A stretch of DNA of 64,000 nucleotides, from positions 1-64,000 of the forward strand of contig JBMNOP010000002.1 in NCBI GenBank assembly GCA_050943135.1, in the 5' to 3' direction. A program made the position numbers and the translations under genes. This document shows, piece after piece, positions 16,900-26,502 of the stretch. Within the stretch, counting starts at the first letter, position 1. The number at the start of each line of letters is the position of its first letter. The notes under the pieces are model-generated. The model was not told the DNA's origin. It worked only from the letters and a program-made list of their open reading frames with translations, and searched no databases. The DNA is from RUG695 sp050943135. GTDB lineage: Bacteria > Planctomycetota > Planctomycetia > Pirellulales > Thermoguttaceae.

Positions 16900-18126
16900 A
16901 TGACATTTCACGAAAGTCGACGAGACTTCATCAAGCGTGCCGGGGCGGGGGTGGCTTTGGGGGCTCTGACTACCGGACTGCGTCCCTTTGTTTTTGCTCA
17001 GCAGGCAGCCACTGTCAAAACGACGCCGACACCGAATTTTGAGATCATTTCTCACGGTCAGGTTTCGGCCCAAAAAGAAATTTTCTACGGTTGGCCGACG
17101 ATTGCCATTACCAAAAAGAACGAACTGTTGGTCGTGGCCTCGGCGCGCGAAGACCACGTCGATCCGTTCGGTCGGGTGTTCCTTTTCCGTTCCCACGATT
17201 TAGGTAAGACTTGGACTTGGCCTCAATGCATCTACGATGGACCGCTTGATGACCGTGATGCCGGAATTTTGGTAACGAACCGAGGAACTCTTCTGGTTAC
17301 AACTTTTACGCAAGATGGTGGTGCCCACATGATTAAGGCGCAGCAGGAACGTTTGGCCAAAGGGATAGAGCCAGAACCCGGAGAATTCGCAATCACGGGT
17401 GAACGCTACGAGCGCTGGCTGGCCGCCTATAACATCGCGACGCCCGAACAGCGGGAACGGGAAGTCAATCGATGCTGGATGCTCCGTTCAACCGACGACG
17501 GAATGAGCTGGAGCCGAAGATACGACTGCCAGGTGAGCAGTCCACATGGGCCTTTCCAACTGCGAGACGGTCGGATTCTCTTTCCCGGACGTGACCATTC
17601 ACCTAAAGCGCACATCCGTGTGGTACAGTCGACCGACGACGGGAAACATTGGAAATGGCTTAGCGATATTCCGATCCGTCCCGGGGACGACCCTGCCGGA
17701 TATCACGAACTCCATGGGGTCGAAGCTGCCGACGGAACAATTGTCGTTCAGATTCGGAACCATAATCCGACGAATTGCAACGAAACTTTGCAGACCGAAT
17801 CACACGACGGTGGGTACAGCTGGACAGAGACGCATCCTATCGGTGTTCCGGGATTTCCTTCCCATTTGATTCGCCTCAAAGACGGCCGGCTCCTCATGAC
17901 GTACAGTTACCGTGATGGGGATGCCGAACTGGCACGGGTTTCGGAAGACAGCGGCCAAACCTGGTCGGAACCGATCACGTTGTGGCATATCGAAGACATG
18001 GGGCATGATTATGGTTATCCCGCCTCGGTACAACTTCCCGACGGCTCGATTCAGACCGTTTGGTACGAGGTTATCAAGGGAACCTGGATTGCGGTAATTC
18101 GTTCGACACACTGGAGGCTTCTGTAA
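16900..18126 (+). CDS. Exo-alpha-sialidase / BNR-repeat glycosidase, Tat signal
   Basis: 408 aa. The N-terminus ESRRDFIKRAGAGVALGAL is a twin-arginine signal followed by FAQQ. A six-bladed sialidase propeller is indicated by at least five Asp-box motifs: SHDLGKTWTW, STDDGMSWSR, STDDGKHWKW, SHDGGYSWTE and SEDSGQTWSE. RDGRILFPGRD and RLKDGRLLMTYSYRDG are further blade strands. Bacterial homologues of this kind are annotated as exo-sialidases, but many related planctomycete proteins act on other glycans, so the exact substrate is uncertain. A strong bidirectional terminator follows. Confidence 0.8.
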   Translation: MTFHESRRDFIKRAGAGVALGALTTGLRPFVFAQQAATVKTTPTPNFEIISHGQVSAQKEIFYGWPTIAITKKNELLVVASAREDHVDPFGRVFLFRSHDLGKTWTWPQCIYDGPLDDRDAGILVTNRGTLLVTTFTQDGGAHMIKAQQERLAKGIEPEPGEFAITGERYERWLAAYNIATPEQREREVNRCWMLRSTDDGMSWSRRYDCQVSSPHGPFQLRDGRILFPGRDHSPKAHIRVVQSTDDGKHWKWLSDIPIRPGDDPAGYHELHGVEAADGTIVVQIRNHNPTNCNETLQTESHDGGYSWTETHPIGVPGFPSHLIRLKDGRLLMTYSYRDGDAELARVSEDSGQTWSEPITLWHIEDMGHDYGYPASVQLPDGSIQTVWYEVIKGTWIAVIRSTHWRLL

Positions 18127-18210
18127 ATCTTTCCGTCAACCCGGGCGTGTTTCGCTTGCCTATCGAAATCGACTTCCAACAATAACTTCCAATAATATCT
18201 GACAAAAAGA

Positions 18211-18250
18211 AAAAATCCCCGGTAGCGTTCTCTCTCCGCCGGGGATTTTT
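18211..18250 (+). terminator. Rho-independent terminator after the sialidase
   Basis: AAAATCCCCGG (18212-18222) pairs with CCGGGGATTTTT (18239-18250), with A-rich and T-rich flanks, so it can work in both directions. 85 bases after the sialidase stop codon. Confidence 0.85.
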
Positions 18251-18871
18251 GTTTGAAAACCTCTTTGAAAAGTTACGGAAACAATTCATTCGATGTGGCA
18301 CGAAATTCGCGCCCGGGCGAGAGACGGATATCAATCTCCTTGGAAACTAAGACATTCTCTTCCGGTAATCGTAGATAGAATCTCTCGACGGGCACTACCC
18401 AGCCGGACACGTCGTATACAACCGGACCGATTTACAGATGCCATGAAGGTTCTTGGAGATGTCGCTTCCCGTCCAAGTCGATCGGTCGAGTGGTATAGAC
18501 CGGGGAGCCATGTGTCTCCTGCGGATGATTCGGAGCGCTGATGATACTTCGGGATGATTGTTCCCATCGAATGCTTCCCCGGGTGAAGTTCATAAGGAAG
18601 TGGCCCAATTGTTTTGCATCCTTTGGAAATTTCCAAGAGTATTGCCTCGACAGACGATTTCTTGAAAGAGTAACCTACCAAAGGTGAGTGAGATCGAAAA
18701 GGAATATTCACAGATTTATCGTTTACGTATTCACTGGATACCAATCATATCCCGACCGGATGGCAGTCTGTTTTCCCTTTGCGTTTCACCCTCCGTACTC
18801 AATAACACTCTATGGGAATCGCAACGGGAAGCTTATCAAGGCCATTGAACCAATAAAAAAAGCGGATTCGA
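18251..18871. other. Stretch without an intact gene
   Basis: About 620 bases with only a weak minus-strand open frame of 137 codons (18331-18744) that has no recognisable domain and no ribosome site. A short block at 18692-18712 (GAGATCGAAAAGGAATATTC) resembles 45727-45747 near an IS3 remnant, so mobile-element debris is likely. Confidence 0.45.
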
Positions 18872-18902
18872 TAAAAAAGAGGAGACCACGCGCGCGGTCT
18901 CC
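18872..18902 (-). terminator. Rho-independent terminator of the small secreted protein gene
   Basis: On the minus strand GGAGACC (18902-18896) pairs with GGTCTCC (18887-18881) around a GC-rich loop, followed by TCTTTTTTAT. Lies 57 bases after the stop of the gene at 18959-19321 and supports that gene being real. Confidence 0.75.
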
Positions 18903-18958
18903 CCCAGAATCTATTCCACAGCCCATAAATCGATAATTATGGGCGAAACGTCTGGCCC

Positions 18959-19321
18959 CTAGAAACCACGACCGTGGTATCGGTGGAATGCCCGGAGGTG
19001 GCTGCCGTTAAACGGAATTCCGTCGAACCCGAAGTATTCTTGGAAACTGACCGATTGGCGCCCACGAGCATTGCGGGATTGGTGCAATTGGGCGTGGCCG
19101 TTCGGGGAGGTATAGGCCTGTCTTGCGGCTGGGCTCCCGACAGGACGCGCCATTGGGGTCGGTACAGCCGCCGGAGCAGCTTGAAAGGGAAAAACAATCG
19201 GCGAAGTGGCCAGCGCGGAATCCGCAGTAACGACCCGACCTGCGGTTTGAGCCGAAACGGTAACCGCGGTTAAGAGAACGAACACCGAAAGAACGATCAC
19301 AATCGACAAAAACTTATTCAT
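18959..19321 (-). CDS. Small secreted protein of unknown function
   Basis: 120 aa from the ATG at 19321, which has AAGGAG seven bases upstream; the frame continues further up but without a better start. Signal peptide MNKFLSIVIVLSVFVLLTAVTVSAQ, then an Ala/Pro-rich segment (PFQAAPAAVPTPMARPV) and a Gly/Arg/His-rich tail ending FHRYHGRGF. No recognised domain. Strong ribosome site and a good terminator support expression. A second overlapping minus frame (18937-19197) is less likely. Confidence 0.55.
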   Translation of the reverse strand: MNKFLSIVIVLSVFVLLTAVTVSAQTAGRVVTADSALATSPIVFPFQAAPAAVPTPMARPVGSPAARQAYTSPNGHAQLHQSRNARGRQSVSFQEYFGFDGIPFNGSHLRAFHRYHGRGF

Positions 19322-19742
19322 GAATAACTCCTTATGCAAATCAGGAGACATCGGTCTCCAAAAATCGACTATGTTACGAAATATTGCCTTTGGTGTGGGG
19401 CTTGTCAAGGATTGCGCCTACGGAGGAGCGATGCCATTTCACATCGCAAAGCCCGAAATACCTCTAAGGGGAATAAACCGGGGAGAACAATGTCGTTTCG
19501 CCTCTCCCAAATACTATCCCTCAGAAACTTCTTTTGTCAAGCCACCATGGCTCCGGCCATTGCCCAATAAAAACTTTAACCCGGCAACGGTAAATCAGAC
19601 ACCAGCGGGGGTATCGGCTATAGAACAATCAGGAATCGAATCAAACCGTTAAACGGCCTTTGATTCAATGGATGCCGTTTAGCGGATTCGGATAAACTTT
19701 TCCGCTTGAATGGTATATTTCGGATCGTCGGATTAGCCGATT
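19322..19742. other. Intergenic stretch, nothing recognised
   Basis: Contains the ribosome site and probably the promoter of the small secreted protein gene at its left end. The rest shows no domain-bearing frame; a short TAAACGGC/GCCGTTTA hairpin near 19650-19681 lacks a U-tract. Confidence 0.4.
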
Positions 19743-20321
19743 TTACCGGCGTTTTTGACCACGGGAACATTCACACTGCGGCACACCCCTGCGATTGCAC
19801 GGACTTTTCGGCACGAAAAAATACTCCTTGAATCCGTTCTCGAGTCGGAGAAGTTCGATTTTTCGCTCGATGCCGGCGCCGTACCCGGTTAAGTTTCCGT
19901 TAGTACCGATCACACGGTGACACGGAACAATGATCGAAATCTCGTTTCGTCCGACGGCACCGCCGACAGCCTGAGCCGACATAAACGGAATTCTCCTCTT
20001 TTTCGCAACCTGCCTGGCAATATCTCCATAAGTCATCGTCTCTCCATATGGGATCGTGCGCATAACCTCCGTCACTTCTTGTTGAAAATCCGAGCCTGTC
20101 AGATGAAGCGGAATATCGAAGTCCGGTTTTTTACCGGAGAAGTAGATGTCGAGCCATTCCGACACCTGTCGGAAAATCGGAAGCGGTTTTTCTTTATACT
20201 CCTTATCGAATCGAGCGGCAAGATAACGCCCTCCTTCAAACCAGAGCCCGGTCAAAACTTGGCTTTCGGCCACCATGAGAATCTTTCCGAGCGGTGATTG
20301 GTAACATTGCATGAATCGCAT
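19743..20321 (-). CDS. ogt: Methylated-DNA-[protein]-cysteine S-methyltransferase
   Basis: 192 aa from the ATG at 20321 (AAAGGTG upstream). MQCYQSPLGKILMVAES starts the N-terminal domain; the C-terminal domain has FQQEVTEVMRTIPYGETMTYGDIA and the active-site motif IVPCHRVIG with acceptor Cys134, so it should repair O6-alkylguanine. The usual arginine finger in SARAVGGA is Gln here (SAQAVGGAVGRN, Gln117), a form I also associate with Firmicute homologues. After FFVPK the tail is atypical and Cys/Arg-rich (CNRRGVPQCECSRGQKRR), possibly from a late frameshift. Monocistronic. Confidence 0.9.
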   Translation of the reverse strand: MRFMQCYQSPLGKILMVAESQVLTGLWFEGGRYLAARFDKEYKEKPLPIFRQVSEWLDIYFSGKKPDFDIPLHLTGSDFQQEVTEVMRTIPYGETMTYGDIARQVAKKRRIPFMSAQAVGGAVGRNEISIIVPCHRVIGTNGNLTGYGAGIERKIELLRLENGFKEYFFVPKSPCNRRGVPQCECSRGQKRR

Positions 20322-20735
20322 AAAACACCTTTGTTCGGAGAAAAACCGACTAACTCCCGACTTTCGCACTCTGCTTTCAGCTTATGCGATTTCCCAACGA
20401 TTTTCCATCTCTCCCGACAATCCCGTGCCACTCCGTCGCCGGGAATTCTAAAATTTTTTCGGATAAAAATTAAAATCTAGGTAAAAATGGATTGAAATCG
20501 AAAATCTTTTCCGCTAAAATCGGCTGCTATGGGATCTAATTCGGACGAAAAACCCACGGCGCTTGCGACTTGATTGTTCCAAAAAACGCATGGGGCACCC
20601 ACGTCCTAAACTACCTAAAGACCCCATTGTTCGTCAAACACACCGATCCGAAACGGCGGATCGCTATCAAAACGTGCGGATCGCACCATTCACCATCCCG
20701 GTTGTGTTCCGCTCCAACAAGAAGAGGTATCCATA
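20322..20735. other. Divergent intergenic region
   Basis: Lies between ogt (minus) and the Gfo/Idh gene (plus), so it should hold both promoters. A/T-rich part at 20450-20520. No coding frame or clear operator was recognised. Confidence 0.4.
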
Positions 20736-22085
20736 ATGAAAAGACGTGATTTCCTGAAAACAAGCGGTTTGGTTGCCGCCGGTTTGAGTGTGGCTCGCGG
20801 TGCCCAAGCCGCAGGCGACGATTGTATCAAGGTCGGCTTAGTCGGTTGCGGCGGGCGGGCCCGTGGTGCGGTCCAGGACCGCCTCTCTATTGGAGATAAT
20901 TGCAAAGTCGTCGCTATTTGCGATGCGTTTGAACGAAACGCCCAGAATGCCGCCGAAGCTTTCCGTGCAACCGAGGATGAACGTTACGTCTTTGATGACG
21001 ACCATATCTTCTGGGGATTCGAAGCTTATAAAAACGTCATCGATTCCTGCGACCAGGTTCTGATCGTCACCACCCCGGCATTTCGTCCGATCCACTATCT
21101 GTATGCCGCCAAAGCCGGTAAACAAATCTTTTTGGAAAAACCGTGCGCCGTTGATGTCGGCGGTTACAAGCTTGCGATGGAAGCCAACAAGATCGCGGAC
21201 GAAAAGGGCCTCGTTGTTGTGATTGGGTATCAGCGTCACTATGCTCCCAACTATCAACAGATGGTTGAAAAGATCGCCGAAGGAGCGATCGGTGATATCG
21301 TCTACAGCCGTGTCTATTGGAACGGTGACGGCATCTGGGAACGCGGTCGTCAAGCCGGCGATACCGAAATGCAGTATCAGATGCGCAACTGGTTTCATTT
21401 CAACTGGCTCTGCGGGGACGGCATTGTCGAACAGCATTGCCACAATATCGACGTCGCAAACTGGATTCACTGCAAAGGCGATTTCAAGGGACCTCTCTCC
21501 CACCCGGTCAAAGTCAATGCGATGGGTGGCCGTCAGGTTCGTCGTTTCCCGCGATTCCTGAACTCCGGTCATCGTTACGACCACTACTTCTGCGAATTCA
21601 CCTATGCCGACGGTTCTCAAATGTTCAGCCAGTGCCGCCACCAAGCGAACACATGGAGCAACGTTTCGGAATTTGTCTATGGGACGGAAGGCCGCGGAAA
21701 TCCCAACTTACTGGTTGACCGCAACGGTAACACGATCTGGAAATTCGAAGGCCCGGGAAACAATCCCTACGTGGAAGAACATCGTCAGCAGGTTGAATGG
21801 ATTCGCAACGGAGTTGCGCACAATGACGGTTGGTTCGCCGCCTATTCGAGCATGACCAGCGTACTCGGCCGTATGGCCGCTTGTTCAGGCCAAGAGTTGT
21901 ACTGGGACGACGTCATTGAAAACGGTAAAGACGAATTCCCCTACGAAGCCGCCCTTAATGGAACGATGGATTGGGATACGCTCCCGCCGATCCTCCCCGA
22001 TACCGAACCCCCGGTACAGCCCGCCGAAGGGCAATTCATTTATGAAAATTCCGTCCCGGTTCCGGGCGAATGGAAATGGTCGTGA
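20736..22085 (+). CDS. Gfo/Idh/MocA family oxidoreductase with Tat-type signal
   Basis: 449 aa. MKRRDFLKTSGLVAAGLSVARGAQA is a twin-arginine signal. KVGLVGCGGRARGA is the dinucleotide-binding loop, IVTTPAFRPIHY and FLEKPCAVDV (with the EKP catalytic lysine) follow, then IGYQRHYAPNYQQMV and GDGIVEQHCHNIDVANWI of the substrate domain. Ribosome site AGAAGAGG. Most likely an exported NAD(P)-dependent sugar or cyclitol oxidoreductase. Only distantly related to the protein at 10759-12090. Followed by a strong terminator. Confidence 0.85.
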   Translation: MKRRDFLKTSGLVAAGLSVARGAQAAGDDCIKVGLVGCGGRARGAVQDRLSIGDNCKVVAICDAFERNAQNAAEAFRATEDERYVFDDDHIFWGFEAYKNVIDSCDQVLIVTTPAFRPIHYLYAAKAGKQIFLEKPCAVDVGGYKLAMEANKIADEKGLVVVIGYQRHYAPNYQQMVEKIAEGAIGDIVYSRVYWNGDGIWERGRQAGDTEMQYQMRNWFHFNWLCGDGIVEQHCHNIDVANWIHCKGDFKGPLSHPVKVNAMGGRQVRRFPRFLNSGHRYDHYFCEFTYADGSQMFSQCRHQANTWSNVSEFVYGTEGRGNPNLLVDRNGNTIWKFEGPGNNPYVEEHRQQVEWIRNGVAHNDGWFAAYSSMTSVLGRMAACSGQELYWDDVIENGKDEFPYEAALNGTMDWDTLPPILPDTEPPVQPAEGQFIYENSVPVPGEWKWS

Positions 22086-22130
22086 AAATCATCGTCTGTC
22101 GGTATAAGACGGCCGTCTAACTCCTTCTGC

Positions 22131-22157
22131 AAAGGCGCGGGTTCCCGCGCCTTTTTT
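22131..22157 (+). terminator. Rho-independent terminator after the Gfo/Idh gene
   Basis: AAAGGCGCGGG pairs with CCGCGCCTTTT around a TTC loop and runs into six T residues, 45 bases after the stop codon. Confidence 0.9.
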
Positions 22158-22212
22158 GGCACTTTGTTCCCCCGATTCGACTTGTTCTCCCCGTTTTCCA
22201 TCGAGGTTCATC

Positions 22213-23487
22213 ATGAAAAAACTCCCACTGATCCTTCCGTTTCTTCTTTACGTCTTGGCCATAACGGTTCTGGCTGATGAGTGGAAAGAAAATACCGACG
22301 AATCTAATGTTATCGCCTACACGCTTCCCGACCCTTTGGTCTGTCTCGACGGCACCAAAGTCACAACACCCGAAGAATGGACGGAAAAAAGACGCGGTGA
22401 AATCCTTCAACTTTTTTCCACCCAAATGTACGGTGTGATGCCGGGACATGATTCCTCGAAACTTCGCTGGGAAACACTCCGAACCAACCCGGTCGCCCTC
22501 GATGGAAAAGCTGTTTTTAAAGAAGTTCGGATTTGGTTCGACGCGCCGAACCCATTGCCGAAACTCGATATACTCCTCTGCATTCCCCGCAATACCGAAT
22601 TACCGGTTCCCGCATTCCTCGGTCTGAATTTTAACGGGAATCATACCATCAGTGATGACCCTTGGATATCCGTCTCTGACAACCATGAAAGGACTCGTCT
22701 GCGCGGAAAAGATCCCGAAAAGGAACGAGGCGTCTCAAAACGGCGTTGGCCGATCGAAACCATCATCGAACATGGCTATGCATTGATCACCGGAAACTAT
22801 GAGGATATTGACCCGGACTTCGACGATCACCGGCAGAACGGCGTACATCCCCTCTTCGCCCCCTTTGAACAAGAAATTCCGGAACCGTCACGTGCGGCAA
22901 CAATTACTGCCTGGGCCTGGGGACTTTCGCGTGTACTCGACTGTCTCGAAGAAATGCCCGAAATCGACGCAAAGCGCGTTGCCGTTTTGGGACACTCCCG
23001 ACTCGGAAAAACTGCGCTCTGGGCCGGTGCCAACGATACCCGATTTGCACTGGTAATCTCGAACAATTCCGGTTGCGGCGGTGCCTCACTTTCGCGCCGT
23101 AACTTCGGTGAAACACCGGAATTTATGGATCAGAGGCTCCCCTACTGGTTCTGCCCCTACTACTCCCGCTACGCCAAAACCCCAACGCAAATACCGTTCG
23201 ATCAGCATGAATTGATCGCACTGATCGCACCGCGCCCGGTCTATATCGCCAGCGCAAACGAAGACCTTTGGGCCGATCCTAAGGGGGAATTCCTCGCGGC
23301 ATGGAATGCTGATCCGGTCTACCGTCTCCTCGGAACCGATGGAATCGGGGGTATCGCCGCGATTCCTCCCGAAACCGATCGCCCGGTTGGCGCCACGATC
23401 CGTTATCACCGGCGCTCGGGAAAGCACGATCTGCTCCTCTTTGATTGGGAAGAATACATCAAGTTCGCCGACCGGTATCTGAAATAA
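22213..23487 (+). CDS. Secreted CE15-like glucuronoyl esterase
   Basis: 424 aa from the ATG at 22213 (GAGG upstream). Signal peptide MKKLPLILPFLLYVLAITVLA. PDPLVCLDG and EWTEKRRGEILQLFSTQMYGVMP are the typical N-terminal segment of bacterial CE15 enzymes. Nucleophile Ser262 lies in VLGHSRLGKTALWAGA, the CE15 signature with GxSRxGK, and His404 in RSGKHDLL. The position that carries the acid in fungal enzymes (ESGAGG) reads NNSGCGG here, while ANEDLWADP offers an acid at the alternative bacterial position. Such enzymes cleave ester links between lignin and glucuronoxylan. Confidence 0.85.
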   Translation: MKKLPLILPFLLYVLAITVLADEWKENTDESNVIAYTLPDPLVCLDGTKVTTPEEWTEKRRGEILQLFSTQMYGVMPGHDSSKLRWETLRTNPVALDGKAVFKEVRIWFDAPNPLPKLDILLCIPRNTELPVPAFLGLNFNGNHTISDDPWISVSDNHERTRLRGKDPEKERGVSKRRWPIETIIEHGYALITGNYEDIDPDFDDHRQNGVHPLFAPFEQEIPEPSRAATITAWAWGLSRVLDCLEEMPEIDAKRVAVLGHSRLGKTALWAGANDTRFALVISNNSGCGGASLSRRNFGETPEFMDQRLPYWFCPYYSRYAKTPTQIPFDQHELIALIAPRPVYIASANEDLWADPKGEFLAAWNADPVYRLLGTDGIGGIAAIPPETDRPVGATIRYHRRSGKHDLLLFDWEEYIKFADRYLK

Positions 23488-23538
23488 CGTGACCTATCGG
23501 TCAGGAGAAATAATTCATCAAGAGATAAGACAAGCCAG

Positions 23539-23576
23539 TGCGACAAGAGGTGTTCGTTCATCAGCCTCTTGTCGCA
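23539..23576. terminator. Perfect 12-bp hairpin between convergent genes
   Basis: TGCGACAAGAGG (23539-23550) pairs exactly with CCTCTTGTCGCA (23565-23576), loop of 14. No U-tract on either side, so it may act as a transcript end for both converging genes only with help, or stabilise 3' ends. Confidence 0.5.
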
Positions 23577-23597
23577 TTGTAAGCTTCAGCCGGAAGA

Positions 23598-25697
23598 TTA
23601 TTCTTCGTCTTCCTGGAGGTCAGCAGCTGCGATGACCTGAGCCTGGACATTGCCCGGAACAATGTCATAACGATTGAACTCGATAACGTAACTCCCTTGA
23701 CCGCCAGTCATACTCGCCAGGGAACGGCTGTATGTCATGACTTCGGCCAGCGGAATCTCGGCCTTGATGACCTGCATCCCCCCACCGGCGGATTCACTCC
23801 CCGTCTGACGACCGCGACGGGTCGACAGGTCGGAACAAATATCACCGACGTTGTCATCGGGAACGGTGACTTCGAGGTTCACGATCGGCTCGAGAAGCGA
23901 GGGACGGGCATCTTGGAAGACGTTCTTAAAAACATTTGACGCTGCGGTCTTGAAGGCTTGCTCGTTGCTGTCGACTGGGTGATCTTTTCCGAAGTGGACT
24001 TCGACACAGAGGTCTTGAACCCGATAACCGGCGATAACGCCCTTTTCCATCCGTTCTTTGAACCCCTTTTCGATCGCCGGCATGAAGTTGGCCGGAATCG
24101 TACCGCCGACAACCGAGTCAACCCAGAGAAAATTGTTTTCCGGGAAATGCTTGAACTCTTTCATCGATGGGAAACGCTCCTTGTTGGTGGCAAATTCTTC
24201 AGGATCGGTTCCTCCGGGAAACGGATACATACGGATGTGAACTTCTCCAAACTGACCGGCACCACCGGACTGTTTCTTATGGCGATACATTCCACTGGCT
24301 TCGGCCTGAATCGTTTCACGATACGGAATCTTAGGTTCCTTGGTTTCAAGCTCTACCTTGTCGCGTCGCTTAAGGCGTTCTTGGAGAACCTGCAGATGAA
24401 GTTCGCTCATTCCGGTGATGATGAGTTGTTTGGTCTGGTCATTCCGTTCAACGAGGAAGGTGTTGTCTTCCTCGGCAAGCTTGGTGAGCGCACCGCTGAC
24501 CTTAGCTTCATCGCCACGGCTCTTCGGCGAGGCCGCTAGACCGACCATTGGAGTCGGGAACGAAAAAGCAGGAAGAACCAAGTCACCGAGCGTGGTGCCG
24601 GTGTGGAGTTCTTCGCTCTTGGTCACCGCGACGATCGCCCCGGGCCCAGCCTCGTCAATCGGATGGAGATGATTAGCCTGGATTTCAAAGAGCTGGGCGA
24701 TTTTCAACCCACGACGGGAAGAGGACGCAGAGATCTGCATCCCCGTCTTGAGCGTGCCGTTAAAGACACGTATGTAACTGATTTTCTGAACGAAGGGGTC
24801 AATGCGGGTCTTGAAAATGAGAGCGCAAACCGGACCATTCGGGTCGGAATTGAGCTCAACATCATTCGAGTCGGCATCCTTTGCTTTACGAGTCAGGAAG
24901 TTGGCCGGAAGGGCATAAGCGGCAAGCGCGTCCATTAATTCGCTGAGACCAACCTTCGATTTCGAGGATACGCAGAACATCGGGATAAGGGAACCTTCTA
25001 CCATCCCCTTGGCAATCAGCGTTGCCATCTGGTTTTCATCGGGAAGTTCACCCTCAAAATACCTTTCCATTGCGGCATCGTCAACCGAGACGATTGCTTC
25101 GATCAGGGACTCGTGGATCCGCGCAGGATCGATCAAAGCGCCTGTGGTGTCGGCAGGAGGATTGAGTGTGCTGACGACACCTTTGAACTCATGGCCATGG
25201 CCAACCGGCACGTTAAAAAGAATAGCTTCCGAACCGAAAACGTCTTGAATATTGGAAACAAGCGACTCAAAATCGATGTTGTCGCCGTCCATTTTGTTGA
25301 TGATGATCAAACGGACGAGACCGGCTTTCTTCGATTCGGCAAAAACGCGTCGGGTGTTGACTTCGATACCCGACTGGGCATTGATAACAATCGCGGCGGT
25401 ATCAACACCACCGAAAGAACCGATCGTCGCGCCGATAAAATCGGGATAACCGGGGTTATCGACGATATTGAACCGTTTGCCGGCGTGGTCAAAATGGATG
25501 ATACTCGACTCAATCGAATACTTGTGAGCCTTTTCTTCTTCATCAAAGTCACAGATGCTCGTGCCGTCGTCAACACTGGCATTCTTGTTCACCATCCCCG
25601 TCACGCAAAGGAGGGTGTCGGCAAGAGTCGTCTTTCCCGAGCCGCCGTGACCGCAGAAGGCAATGTTACGAATATTCTCGGCAGTGAATTTAGACAT
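23598..25697 (-). CDS. Elongation factor G-like GTPase (EF-G paralogue)
   Basis: 699 aa, full EF-G length. G1 GHGGSGKTTL (16-25), G3 DNPGYPDF, G4 NKMD, then domains II-V (YRHKKQSGGAGQFGEV, IEKGFKERMEKGVIAGYRV, LSTRRGRQTG). The switch-II sequence is DNPGY where translational EF-G has DTPGH, so the catalytic His is Tyr, and the RGITI switch-I motif is AHKYSI. These features place it in the EF-G-like/EF-G2 group rather than the main FusA; a second canonical EF-G is expected elsewhere. Its role in this group is not settled. Preceded by TAAGGAAACC. Confidence 0.85.
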   Translation of the reverse strand: MSKFTAENIRNIAFCGHGGSGKTTLADTLLCVTGMVNKNASVDDGTSICDFDEEEKAHKYSIESSIIHFDHAGKRFNIVDNPGYPDFIGATIGSFGGVDTAAIVINAQSGIEVNTRRVFAESKKAGLVRLIIINKMDGDNIDFESLVSNIQDVFGSEAILFNVPVGHGHEFKGVVSTLNPPADTTGALIDPARIHESLIEAIVSVDDAAMERYFEGELPDENQMATLIAKGMVEGSLIPMFCVSSKSKVGLSELMDALAAYALPANFLTRKAKDADSNDVELNSDPNGPVCALIFKTRIDPFVQKISYIRVFNGTLKTGMQISASSSRRGLKIAQLFEIQANHLHPIDEAGPGAIVAVTKSEELHTGTTLGDLVLPAFSFPTPMVGLAASPKSRGDEAKVSGALTKLAEEDNTFLVERNDQTKQLIITGMSELHLQVLQERLKRRDKVELETKEPKIPYRETIQAEASGMYRHKKQSGGAGQFGEVHIRMYPFPGGTDPEEFATNKERFPSMKEFKHFPENNFLWVDSVVGGTIPANFMPAIEKGFKERMEKGVIAGYRVQDLCVEVHFGKDHPVDSNEQAFKTAASNVFKNVFQDARPSLLEPIVNLEVTVPDDNVGDICSDLSTRRGRQTGSESAGGGMQVIKAEIPLAEVMTYSRSLASMTGGQGSYVIEFNRYDIVPGNVQAQVIAAADLQEDEE

Positions 25698-25896
25698 CTG
25701 ATGGTTTCCTTACTTTGAGTTAGGTGACGGATTTCAGGGAATGACAGGCTCGGGGAGACACTACTTCTCCTAGGAGGCTAGAAGGGTCCTCCAACAAAGT
25801 GACCTGCTTATACCTAATAGTTTATACCTGCTAAATGGTAATCGACAAGGGGAGATATTGTCATCAGAATCGTTTTCACCTATAATGCAGGGCATT

Positions 25897-26502
25897 ATGG
25901 AATTCTCCCGAAAGATCCCAATAAAATTCGACGGACGCGGCAGTTGGACCTATTTTCCGGGTGAAACGCTTGCCGGCAGTTATTTCCTCGACGAACTCGG
26001 CGATGTGTCGATTTCTGCTGTCGAGGTTTCTGTGCTCTGGCAGACGGAAGGAAAGGGAAACTCCGATTTTGGGATCCACGACTTTTGGCGCCGAAGCGTC
26101 GCCGACGGGGACTGGATCGATAACCGAACTCCGGGCCGATTCCACACCACACTCCCCAACTCTCCTCTCTCCTATGACGGGGAACTGATCAAAATCTACT
26201 GGCTTGTCCGGGTACGCGTCTTTACCGAGGACGGACGGGAGTTTATCGACGAACACGCATTTCGGCTCGGGAACCTTACCCATCTGCGCCTGCTACAGGC
26301 GAACATAGAAAAAAAAGAACCGTCTCTTGTCACGTCGAGGACTTACGGTTCGGATGCAAAAAACGACGCACAAACGGTAGCATCCCCTCCCGAAATCGTC
26401 GCGAGCGCTCCCCCTTCCGACACTTCGGCCAATATTGAAACCAGATCTATCGCCGACACCTCGCCAACCGAACTCGACGACAACGGGAAGCAACCACAAT
26501 GA
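25897..26502 (+). CDS. Arrestin-like beta-sandwich protein, first gene of a two-gene unit
   Basis: About 201 aa from the ATG at 25897; a TTG at 25858 with GGGGAG upstream is an alternative start. Alternating beta-strand pattern: RKIPIKFDGRGSWTYFPGE, SAVEVSVLWQTEG, GRFHTTLPNSPLSYDGELIKIYWLVRVRVF and EHAFRLGNL, which resembles arrestin-like (Spo0M/Vps26-type) sandwiches. The last 55 residues are low-complexity Ser/Thr/Pro. No signal peptide. Its stop overlaps the start of the P-loop ATPase by four bases (ATGA), so the two are translationally coupled and probably work together. Function unknown. Confidence 0.65.
   Translation: MEFSRKIPIKFDGRGSWTYFPGETLAGSYFLDELGDVSISAVEVSVLWQTEGKGNSDFGIHDFWRRSVADGDWIDNRTPGRFHTTLPNSPLSYDGELIKIYWLVRVRVFTEDGREFIDEHAFRLGNLTHLRLLQANIEKKEPSLVTSRTYGSDAKNDAQTVASPPEIVASAPPSDTSANIETRSIADTSPTELDDNGKQPQ

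Noticed and set aside
18331..18744. Minus-strand open frame of 137 codons
   Set aside because: No domain, no ribosome site and a region of probable mobile-element debris.
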